Below, piece by piece: positions 1-5,148 of a stretch of 5,530 nt of DNA (positions within the stretch are counted from its first letter, which is position 1; each line of letters opens with the position of its first letter). Where the stretch lies: positions 1 through 5,530 of the forward strand of contig JAJPIN010000155.1 of the NCBI GenBank assembly GCA_021324715.1, in the 5' to 3' direction. Source of the DNA: Nitrososphaeria archaeon. Its GTDB lineage: Archaea; Thermoproteota; Nitrososphaeria; Nitrososphaerales; Nitrososphaeraceae. The notes below the pieces were generated by a model. It searched no databases, was not told the origin of the DNA, and worked only from the letters and a program-made list of their open reading frames with translations. The translations under genes were made by a program, and so were the position numbers.

Positions 1-702
1 AAATTTATCCAGACCCTCTGGAACAGGTGCCACCGCACTAAAAACAGTTGCAGGATCGGCACCTATAATTATTGCAACCTCCGTTTTTTGCATATTATCC
101 TTATTCATTTGATAATGAAGTGCACCTCTCTTGTGTACTTGCCAATGCATTATTGCCTTTTTAGAATTTAAAACCTGTAATCTGTATACACCCAGGTTTC
201 TAATCTCAGTCTCAGGATTTTTTGAAACCGTAATTCCAAAAGTGATAAACCTCCCAGAATCTTTAGGAAACGATTTGATTATTGGTAAACTATCTAAAGT
301 GGGATTGGATGTTTCAATAAATTCCATTACTGGGCCCGAGCTTATGTTTTTTGGAGCATAATCAGAAATTTCCGAAAGCTTTGGAAGCATCTTAAATTTA
401 TCTAACAGTCCGTGAGGTATCCTTAACTTTGTTAGTGAGGTCATGCGTTCTCCGATTTCTTCAAAATTCTCTATGTCAAGAGCCATTTTCAATCTTCTCA
501 ATGATCCAAATGCATTACCAAGCACAGGAATCTTGTATCCTTCTACATTCTCAAATAATATTGCAGGACCTTCATTCTTATACATAACCCTACGCAAAAT
601 TTCTGCAATTTCTAAATCCACTGAAACTTTTGCTCTTATTCTTCTCAATTGATCAACTTTTTCAAGAGATTCCACATACTCTTTTAGGTTCTCAAAATAC
701 AC
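1..702 (-). CDS. UbiD-family prenyl-FMN-dependent decarboxylase (N-terminal 234 residues, C-terminus outside window)
   Basis: The reverse strand is open from a GTG at 702 to base 1 with no stop. UbiD enzymes decarboxylate unsaturated or aromatic acids using prenylated FMN in the cytoplasm. Seen here: an N-terminal domain with GPAILFENVEGYKIPV (residues 45-60) and GNAFGS (62-67), followed by the family's cofactor/metal region NLGVYRLQ (169-176) and MHWQVHKRGALHY (185-197). In this family the Asn and His bind the metal and the Arg contacts prenyl-FMN. The catalytic Glu-containing C-terminal part lies beyond base 1. GTG 702 is the only standard start between the upstream in-frame stop (748-750) and the conserved region, apart from a CTG; no ATG is in frame. 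In archaea, members serve either menaquinone synthesis or decarboxylation of anhydromevalonate phosphate in the archaeal mevalonate pathway. The sequence visible here does not decide between them. It is divergent from the zinc-finger gene. Family assignment is firm, substrate is not. Confidence 0.9.
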   Translation of the reverse strand, partial: MYFENLKEYVESLEKVDQLRRIRAKVSVDLEIAEILRRVMYKNEGPAILFENVEGYKIPVLGNAFGSLRRLKMALDIENFEEIGERMTSLTKLRIPHGLLDKFKMLPKLSEISDYAPKNISSGPVMEFIETSNPTLDSLPIIKSFPKDSGRFITFGITVSKNPETEIRNLGVYRLQVLNSKKAIMHWQVHKRGALHYQMNKDNMQKTEVAIIIGADPATVFSAVAPVPEGLDKF

Positions 703-798
703 ATTGATACTATTCCCATATGAGATATTAGTATTGTTGATATTCAGTTAGTAAAATAAGGTTGATTGGTTTCTATATGTACAATTAACTTTACTTTT

Positions 799-806
799 TT
801 TAAATA
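799..806 (+). promoter_or_regulatory. TATA box for the zinc-finger gene
   Basis: TTTAAATA fits the archaeal TATA consensus. Its centre lies 26.5 nt before the TTG at 829, so transcription would begin at or next to the start codon, giving a leaderless mRNA. This placement is the main support for using TTG 829. Confidence 0.6.
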
Positions 807-828
807 AAGAATTCAATAACATTGCACT

Positions 829-1038
829 TTGAAAATAAACATTTCGAGGATTAAATACAGAATAAATTACAATCCAGTTAATTATAACAGCAGAACAGGT
901 AAGTATGAGAGTGGAAATGAATCCTTTACATTTTATAATCAGGCGAAGGTAAATCTATGGAAGTGTGATAAGTGTGATATGAAATTTGGGACATTTAGGA
1001 GCTTGAGAGTACACAAATCCGAAGTCCATGCTTATTAA
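829..1038 (+). CDS. Small single C2H2 zinc-finger protein
   Basis: A 69-residue protein. The C-terminal third carries one canonical finger, C-x2-C-x12-H-x4-H, starting WKCDKC at residues 44-49 with the final His two residues before the C-terminus. The Phe and Leu core positions expected between the Cys and His pairs are present (KFGTF, SLRVH). The first 40 or so residues are polar, basic and Asn/Tyr-rich, with no recognised domain. TTG 829 is chosen because an in-frame stop sits at 817-819, no ATG occurs before the finger, and a good TATA box is correctly spaced upstream. Single-finger proteins of this type are known in archaea and may bind DNA, RNA or protein; the partner cannot be read from the sequence. 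The gene is alone: divergent from the UbiD gene and convergent with the Nudix gene, 58 bp away. The finger is certain, the biological role unknown. Confidence 0.82.
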   Translation: MKINISRIKYRINYNPVNYNSRTGKYESGNESFTFYNQAKVNLWKCDKCDMKFGTFRSLRVHKSEVHAY

Positions 1039-1096
1039 ATCATAATGATATTAAATAAAGTACAGTAAGATCAGATGTTATTCAATTTGTTAAAAT

Positions 1097-1681
1097 TCAA
1101 TTAGTAATTTCGCTAGAAAAAAAGTTTGCAAGTTGGTCTAGAATCCTTGCTGTAGCACCCCAAATAACTTCGTTTTTATAAGTAAATTTAGGCAAATGAG
1201 GATCTGAATATTGGCGTTGACGGTTCAGGTCACTTTCCCTACTTTTAAGTAATGGTATGAGAGGAGCGTCTAAGATTTTTTCAACCTCGTAATTTGTATT
1301 GATGATTTTTGGTAAGCTGTCCATTAAAGCCACGTAAGGGTAGATTATGTAACTTGACGTTAAGGTTCTTTCTGTATCCAGATAGCCAATAATCTGTTCT
1401 CTTTTGAGTTTAATTCCAATCTCTTCACTTATTTCTCTCAAGGCAGTTACTAACATCTCTAGGTCTTTATCCATAAAAATACCGCCTGGAAAAGAAATCT
1501 CTCCGGCATGATTTTTCACAAGTTTCGTCCTTTTTATCAAGATCACATTTGGGTTTCCATTGGTGAAATGGATCGGTATCATAACAGCAGCAAATTTGAA
1601 TCGCTTCGACCGAATCGGAAAAATTACTTTTCTATGCAAAAAAGGATAAATCATATCTTTGATTAGCTTTTCATTATACAA
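1097..1681 (-). CDS. Nudix hydrolase, CoA pyrophosphatase (NudL/YeaB) type
   Basis: A 194-residue cytoplasmic Nudix enzyme. Two motifs are clear. The CoA-subfamily signature is present as LIKRTKLVKNHAGEISFPGG (residues 48-67). It is followed by a Nudix helix ending REISEEIGI (82-90), whose Glu residues bind the catalytic divalent metal. The spacing between the GG and REISEEIGI is one residue longer than the generic Nudix box and has Asp where Glu is usual; CoA-type members commonly look like this. Family members split CoA or its oxidised or acylated forms into 3',5'-ADP and phosphopantetheine derivatives, so a role in CoA housekeeping is inferred. About 190 residues is a usual length. TTG 1681 is the start of the open frame after the stop at 1700-1702; ATG 1654 is an alternative giving 185 residues. 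A TATA-like box lies upstream at 1716-1722. The gene is divergent from the MetF-like gene across a 134-bp spacer and convergent with the zinc-finger gene. Confidence 0.9.
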   Translation of the reverse strand: MYNEKLIKDMIYPFLHRKVIFPIRSKRFKFAAVMIPIHFTNGNPNVILIKRTKLVKNHAGEISFPGGIFMDKDLEMLVTALREISEEIGIKLKREQIIGYLDTERTLTSSYIIYPYVALMDSLPKIINTNYEVEKILDAPLIPLLKSRESDLNRQRQYSDPHLPKFTYKNEVIWGATARILDQLANFFSSEITN

Positions 1682-1715
1682 AAGAGGATCATTAGATATT
1701 CACCGTTGCCTTAAG

Positions 1716-1722
1716 TATAAAA
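1716..1722 (-). promoter_or_regulatory. TATA-like box for the Nudix gene
   Basis: On the minus strand this reads TTTTATA. A start site about 26 nt downstream would fall near 1692, leaving a leader of about 11 nt before TTG 1681. This is weaker than the other promoter calls because the spacing does not point at a start codon. Confidence 0.35.
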
Positions 1723-1785
1723 TCTATCGTGAAAATTTTTTAAATTTCTGTTTACTTACAGATATTCAAGATTTTAAATTAAGGA

Positions 1786-1793
1786 TTTAATTA
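1786..1793 (+). promoter_or_regulatory. TATA box for the MetF-like gene
   Basis: TTTAATTA is centred 26.5 nt before ATG 1816, predicting a leaderless transcript that begins at that ATG. This supports ATG 1816 over the TTG immediately before it at 1813. Confidence 0.6.
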
Positions 1794-1802
1794 TGATAAT
1801 TA
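1788..1802 (+). repeat. 15-bp dyad overlapping the MetF-like promoter (possible operator)
   Basis: TAATTAT-G-ATAATTA is a perfect 7-bp-arm inverted repeat with a single central base. It begins inside the TATA box and ends 14 nt before the predicted transcription start, where a bound repressor would block TBP/TFB or polymerase. In AT-rich DNA such a dyad can arise by chance, so operator function is inference. Confidence 0.3.
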
Positions 1803-1815
1803 TTGTGAGTTATTG

Positions 1816-2586
1816 ATGAAATTCAAAGTTATCTATGAGATGAATCCACCCAAAGTTCTTCACAACAACCAATTTGAGAATGGCGTAGTAAGAAAAAATA
1901 TCGATCTCTTTTTGACAAGAGTAAATAAGATATCAGAATATGTTGACGGTATACATCTAACTGACAATGTTCTTGGTTCCCCTAGAGTTTCGAGTTTGAA
2001 GCTGGTTTCACTACTAAAACAGATGGGCATATCGAAACCGATAAGCTGTACTTGTAGGCTTTACGACAGGAATTTGATATCTATTTTTCAATTTGTTACA
2101 GAGGCAATATTGTCTGAAGTTTATAGCATCTTGATTCTTCGTGGAGACGATCCGATTATGGGCAATAAATTTTTTAATGTAATACCCACCAATGCTGTCA
2201 AAATACTATCGGAGTATAATTTTGATAGTTACATAAAATTAGATCTATCTTTTCCAAGCAAAATAGATAATCGAGCGAAAATAAAAAACAAACTCAAAGC
2301 AAGACCACGAGCGTTTGTCACACAATCTATTAGCTCTATAGATAGCCTGGAAGATATTGTAAAGGCGTCCGCACCATATGGAATTGATGTTATTCCATGT
2401 ATAATGTGTCCTTCAAAGAGAAATGAAATTTCCGCTCAGAATATAGGATTGGATTGGTCTACATATAAAGACGAGCCAGAAAATTTCATCCACGAGGCAG
2501 GTAATTTGACGAATAAAGTCCTATTGTGCTCACCCAATAGTTTCGATGATGGTCTAAATTTTGTAAAGAAACTAAAGACAATCTAG
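1816..2586 (+). CDS. MetF-like methylenetetrahydrofolate reductase, short archaeal form
   Basis: A 256-residue protein of the MTHFR TIM-barrel family. These flavoenzymes reduce 5,10-methylene-tetrahydrofolate to the 5-methyl form used for methionine synthesis. Visible family marks: YEMNPPK (7-13), matching the start of strand 1 with the catalytic Glu position (Glu8); DGIHLTDN (44-51); SCTCRLYDRN (77-86), in the place of the usual 'cDRN' segment; and ILRGDDP (107-113), the conserved flavin-site RGD. The later barrel strands are recognisable but diverged (for example GIDVIPCIMCP). It is shorter than the roughly 290-300 residues of bacterial MetF, so the exact folate or pterin carrier and electron donor are uncertain. 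ATG 1816 is preferred because the TATA box is spaced exactly for a leaderless start there; TTG 1813 would add one residue. The TAG stop overlaps the stop of the ABC ATPase gene on the other strand. No methionine-synthesis gene is visible nearby. Confidence 0.82.
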   Translation: MKFKVIYEMNPPKVLHNNQFENGVVRKNIDLFLTRVNKISEYVDGIHLTDNVLGSPRVSSLKLVSLLKQMGISKPISCTCRLYDRNLISIFQFVTEAILSEVYSILILRGDDPIMGNKFFNVIPTNAVKILSEYNFDSYIKLDLSFPSKIDNRAKIKNKLKARPRAFVTQSISSIDSLEDIVKASAPYGIDVIPCIMCPSKRNEISAQNIGLDWSTYKDEPENFIHEAGNLTNKVLLCSPNSFDDGLNFVKKLKTI

Positions 2587-3368
2587 TCAGTTTTTTGTTT
2601 GCGGGCAGCGCTAATTTCACTTTTCAATTCCCCCAAGACTTCTCTATAGAATGGTTTAAGTTCATCATCTTCCGTTAGTCTTGGTCTTCTGTGTTCAATT
2701 GTTATTTCTCTTTTGATTTTTCCAGGTCTATTCGTGAATACAAAAACTCTGTCTCCAAGACACACAGATTCCATTATATTATGAGTTACAAAAATAATAT
2801 TTTTTCTAGTTTTTGACCAAATCAGCTGTAATTCAACTGAAAGTAAGTCTCTTGTTTGGGAATCCAATGAGGCAAAAGGCTCATCCATGAGCAATATTTC
2901 GGGATCCATAACAAGCGCGCGGGCCAGAGCCACTCTTTGTTTCATCCCTCCAGATAATTGATACACATAAGAATCAGCAAATCTTGTCAATTGCATTGTT
3001 TCTAGATGGGCAAGCGCAATTTGACGCCTCTTCTCTTTCTGCAAACCGGCTACTTTCAATCCAAATTCAACATTTTCAATTACCTTGAGCCATGGAAACA
3101 AGGCATTTTCCTGGAATACAATAATTCTATCTGGACCCGTCCCGTCTATCTGATGACCATTAAGAATGATTTCACCCTCAGTAGGTTTGTCAAGTCCAGC
3201 TAGAATGTTTAGCAATGTAGATTTTCCACATCCCGAGGGGCCAACTATACTCACAAATTCGCCATCATTAATTGTCAGGCTGATATTGTCAATTGCAGTA
3301 ACATATTCAGCATTTTTAGAACTTGTTGCTTTAAACTTTTTAGATAAATTTCTAACTTGTAATTTCAC
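2583..3368 (-). CDS. ABC transporter ATP-binding protein, SsuB/TauB/NitT type
   Basis: A complete 261-residue nucleotide-binding subunit. In order (numbered from GTG 3368): Walker A GPSGCGKST (43-51), Q-loop FQENALFPW (Gln86), signature LSGGMKQR (138-145), Walker B ILLMDEP with the catalytic Glu (158-164), D-loop SLD, and switch His in VTHN (His196). The Q-loop wording and the short C-terminus are typical of importers for nitrate, sulfonates, taurine, thiamine-precursor or similar small solutes. The protein would sit on the cytoplasmic face of a permease, but no permease or binding protein lies in the window, so the substrate cannot be named. GTG 3368 is chosen because the minus-strand TATA box at 3391-3398 is centred 26.5 nt before it. 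GTG 3377 is in frame and would add three residues. Its stop codon overlaps the stop of the convergent MetF-like gene. Confidence 0.93.
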   Translation of the reverse strand: MKLQVRNLSKKFKATSSKNAEYVTAIDNISLTINDGEFVSIVGPSGCGKSTLLNILAGLDKPTEGEIILNGHQIDGTGPDRIIVFQENALFPWLKVIENVEFGLKVAGLQKEKRRQIALAHLETMQLTRFADSYVYQLSGGMKQRVALARALVMDPEILLMDEPFASLDSQTRDLLSVELQLIWSKTRKNIIFVTHNIMESVCLGDRVFVFTNRPGKIKREITIEHRRPRLTEDDELKPFYREVLGELKSEISAARKQKTD

Positions 3369-3390
3369 GCTTACCACTCTAATAATACAC

Positions 3391-3398
3391 TAATAAAA
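3391..3398 (-). promoter_or_regulatory. TATA box for the ABC ATPase gene
   Basis: On the minus strand it reads TTTTATTA and is centred 26.5 nt before GTG 3368. That fits a leaderless transcript and favours 3368 over the GTG at 3377. Confidence 0.5.
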
Positions 3399-3447
3399 TT
3401 GACTATGTTTTCCATACAACCTCATATTTACGCTATTTCTATAAATT

Positions 3448-3471
3448 ACTATTTAATTTTTAATAAATAGT
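3448..3471. repeat. Perfect 8-bp inverted repeat upstream of the ABC ATPase gene
   Basis: ACTATTTA and TAAATAGT flank an 8-bp AT spacer. The repeat is about 80-100 bp upstream of the ABC ATPase start, within a 275-bp stretch with no recognisable gene. It could be a regulator site. It has no GC pairs beyond one per arm, so it is a poor terminator. Confidence 0.3.
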
Positions 3472-3581
3472 CATAAACCAAACAAGCACAACTCCTATAA
3501 ATCGATGTTTATTATTGTTCTTTCCCCGACTCTTAGATGAAGAACTGAGAATATTGGATTGGAATCTATGAGTAACTTGTT

Positions 3582-3599
3582 AAAATAAATAAAAAAAAA
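3582..3599 (-). terminator. T-rich terminator of the small exported-protein gene
   Basis: On the minus strand a T9 run (3591-3599) is followed by ATTTATTTTA, about 45 nt after the stop at 3644. Archaeal polymerase terminates at such U-tracts without needing a hairpin. It lies on the correct side of the gene. Confidence 0.5.
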
Positions 3600-3643
3600 T
3601 TTAGGATTATCCACTCTACCTAATTCGATAATTACTTATAGCC

Positions 3644-3883
3644 TCATGGCTTAATGGAATGAGTGCCCGCTGTTTGATTGATTACTAGTTCCGCAGCATG
3701 CATTTTTAACAGATCAGTAACAATTTCTAGACCCAGAGTATACTTTAGAGTTTCACGTTCGTCTATAGTTTGTATCTTGTCGACTATGGCTGCAAGCAGT
3801 GCGTACGCCGCCATGGGATTAAAAGAATATGCTGCAAACAAGAGCATTGCGGTTGTTGTAATTATTGTTGTTTGTCTTTTCAT
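3644..3883 (-). CDS. Small exported or membrane-anchored protein, unknown function
   Basis: A 79-residue protein I do not recognise. It starts MKRQ, followed by a hydrophobic stretch (about residues 7-34) with a possible signal-peptidase site after Ala-Tyr-Ala (26-28). The mature part would be about 51 residues, predominantly helical, with mixed charge (DERETLKY, EIVTDLLKMHAAEL) and one N-x-T glycosylation-type site (Asn69). The reading is preferred over the overlapping plus-strand frame for three reasons. It has an N-terminal basic-hydrophobic pattern, a TATA-like box centred 27 nt before ATG 3883, and a T-rich terminator downstream. The plus-strand frame lacks these. If the hydrophobic segment is not cleaved it would act as a single membrane anchor. 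Its neighbours do not suggest a role. Confidence 0.62.
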   Translation of the reverse strand: MKRQTTIITTTAMLLFAAYSFNPMAAYALLAAIVDKIQTIDERETLKYTLGLEIVTDLLKMHAAELVINQTAGTHSIKP

Positions 3884-3906
3884 TAGAGAAATTGAATAAC
3901 TAGAAG

Positions 3907-3914
3907 TGTATAAT
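3907..3914 (-). promoter_or_regulatory. TATA-like box for the small exported-protein gene
   Basis: On the minus strand it reads ATTATACA, centred 27 nt before ATG 3883, fitting a leaderless start. The core is nearly symmetrical and could also direct plus-strand transcription. Confidence 0.45.
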
Positions 3915-4002
3915 GCTAACTTATCACTGATAATTTACCATTGGTTTCAATCGATAAATTCATGATATATATCGCTGCCACGCTTTTTTACCTCATCTGT
4001 AT

Positions 4003-4023
4003 CCGAAAGAGCGGTTTTTTTTT
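4003..4023 (+). terminator. T9 tract with a small hairpin, possible plus-strand terminator
   Basis: A weak CCG/CGG hairpin (4003-4005 with 4012-4014) leads directly into nine T residues (4015-4023). It reads as a plus-strand terminator, yet no plus-strand gene is visible between 3900 and here. It would end either an unrecognised short RNA or leaky transcription ahead of the GvpU-like gene. Confidence 0.35.
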
Positions 4024-4061
4024 CAAGATTTGTTAGATGTAGTAAAGTTAAGTCTCAAAGG

Positions 4062-4069
4062 TTATAATA
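4062..4069 (+). promoter_or_regulatory. TATA box for the GvpU-like gene
   Basis: TTATAATA is centred 27.5 nt before ATG 4093, consistent with a leaderless or nearly leaderless transcript. Confidence 0.55.
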
Positions 4070-4092
4070 TCAAATAAAACGTCACAGATGTT

Positions 4093-4539
4093 ATGTCAAA
4101 TGAACTTACAGGTAAAAGTAGATGGAATGGTCGCATCTTCCTTTTGGAACTATTACAAAAATCTATAAACGCAACTCAGAAATCTTTCATTTCCATAACT
4201 CTTAATCTTCATGGATCTGTAGTATCTGGAAAGATGATTGGTATGAAACCCTATTACGAAGGATTGCGGAAATTATTCATTGAAAGGGCAATAAGTGAAC
4301 GAGATCAAGACAATTTTGATAATAAAAAAATGCTAAATGAAGTCTTTGAAGAGATCATAAAGGCGACCAAGGAAGCCATGGAAAAAGACGTACCATATAA
4401 TTACATATTCCTAAAGGATGCTTTGATCTATGTGGGAAATCAGCCTCTGACTTTCACCGGAGGATATTGGAATGGAAAAATAGACTCAATCGATGGTTTT
4501 ATTCTTGGTGCAGATTTTGAACAGAAAAATACATACTAA
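4093..4539 (+). CDS. GvpU-family protein (gas vesicle accessory protein homologue)
   Basis: A 148-residue soluble protein with no signal peptide or membrane segment. Two regions resemble what I recall of the GvpU family. One is ITLNLHGSVVSGKMIG (35-50), followed by a Tyr-Tyr/Leu-rich helix. The other is the C-terminal block FLKDALIYVG, then W-N-G-K-I-x-x-I-D-G-F-I-L-G (126-139). The linker between them (about 60-110) is acidic, helical and rich in Glu, Lys and Asp. In Bacillus, GvpU belongs to a gas-vesicle cluster; its exact job is not settled. No gvpA or other gas-vesicle gene lies in this window, and planktonic gas vesicles would be surprising in a soil ammonia oxidiser. The archaeal protein may therefore do something else. 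ATG 4093 follows a well-spaced TATA box. The stop is TAA at 4537-4539, and the convergent pseudogene ends 162 bp further on. Confidence 0.75.
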   Translation: MSNELTGKSRWNGRIFLLELLQKSINATQKSFISITLNLHGSVVSGKMIGMKPYYEGLRKLFIERAISERDQDNFDNKKMLNEVFEEIIKATKEAMEKDVPYNYIFLKDALIYVGNQPLTFTGGYWNGKIDSIDGFILGADFEQKNTY

Positions 4540-4676
4540 TGATATTGTAGACAATAAGATAAGTTGGTTATATTCACAATGCTATGTCGTGTAAAATACG
4601 ATAGAAACCGATTGTCCTTTATAAAATATGTTCCATAATAGTACCTATACTTATGGCTGAAAGTCTAGCCAGAAAT

Positions 4677-4683
4677 AAAAAAA
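4677..4683 (-). terminator. T7 tract downstream of the pseudogene
   Basis: On the minus strand a run of seven T residues followed by ATTTC lies about 19 nt after the pseudogene's TAA at 4702. It is consistent with the original terminator of that gene surviving. Confidence 0.35.
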
Positions 4684-4701
4684 GTGAAGTGAATTTGTAT
4701 T

Positions 4702-5054
4702 TTATTTCATTTCTTGTAACGCTTTGAATTGTATCAAATCACGCAAAAGGTTTGCGGCTACTAAAGTCTTTGCTGTTTCTTTCGCATCTTTCAAGTCTTT
4801 CACTGCTTGAACCAAACTTTGGGTCATCTTTAATATCACCTGCTTTTAGATACGCGTCCTTCAGCGGTTTCATTATTGGATCAACGTCTATTTTCGTAAT
4901 GGTTACTACTCCCTGACTCCTCCAGTGGCATCAGTCTGATTTGTTTTAATTTCTTGTGCATTCACTAGTGCAATTCGATTGGCCAAATGGTTACTCCAAG
5001 CAGAACTGCCATCGAAACAATTAAGACTACGATTTTGCTATTTAAATTGGACAT
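4702..5054 (-). pseudogene. Broken gene for a small exported helical protein (three frame changes)
   Basis: No single frame is open, yet protein-like sequence continues across three frame changes. From ATG 5054 the first frame gives a basic-hydrophobic signal sequence (MSNLNSKIVVLIVSMAVLLG) and stops at TAG 4965-4967. The second frame, from about 4983, continues with IALVNAQEIKTNQTDATGG, which supplies a plausible signal-peptidase site (Val-Asn-Ala before Gln), and stops at 4906-4908. The third, from about 4909, gives VVTITKIDVDPIMKPLKDAY and then KAGDIK. The fourth, from about 4827, gives a helix containing VKDLKDAKETAKTLVAANLL and ends QEMK-TAA at 4702. Offsets fit two single-base losses and one single-base gain. 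The intact product would be about 115-118 residues, with a helical exported domain. I do not recognise the family. Sequencing or assembly error is the main alternative to real decay. Confidence 0.65.
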
Positions 5055-5148
5055 TAATCTAGCTAATTCATAATGCTGTATTAGGTAGTATCCTCTTTTT
5101 CAGAGACCACGTAGATGACAATAATTACTCTAGTATACTCTTTTATCC

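Noticed and set aside
131..652. Two plus-strand ORFs (131-361 and 443-652)
   Set aside because: They lie inside the clear minus-strand UbiD coding sequence and their translations show no domain or motif.
3006..3393. Two plus-strand ORFs (3006-3203 and 3166-3393)
   Set aside because: They are antisense to conserved ABC ATPase motifs, including Walker A, and look like frame shadows.
3678..3899. Plus-strand 73-residue ORF opposite the small exported-protein gene
   Set aside because: It has no promoter in the right place and its Ser/Ala/Val-rich translation is a typical mirror of the minus-strand gene, which has a promoter, a signal sequence and a terminator.
4543..4556. Inverted repeat TATTGT/ACAATA just after the GvpU-like stop
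   Set aside because: The 2-base spacer prevents a stable full hairpin, there is no T-tract, and it is AT-rich enough to be chance.
4654..4671. Hairpin TGGCT/AGCCA as a terminator for the GvpU-like gene
   Set aside because: It is followed by A residues rather than T residues on the plus strand and is more than 110 nt past the stop; on the minus strand the T-tract precedes it.
4653..4727. 24-residue plus-strand ORF (MAESLARNKK...) behind a TTTATAAA box at 4618-4625
   Set aside because: Promoter spacing is 31.5 nt, it is very short and it runs into the 3' end of the pseudogene. Without conservation data it cannot be called a gene.
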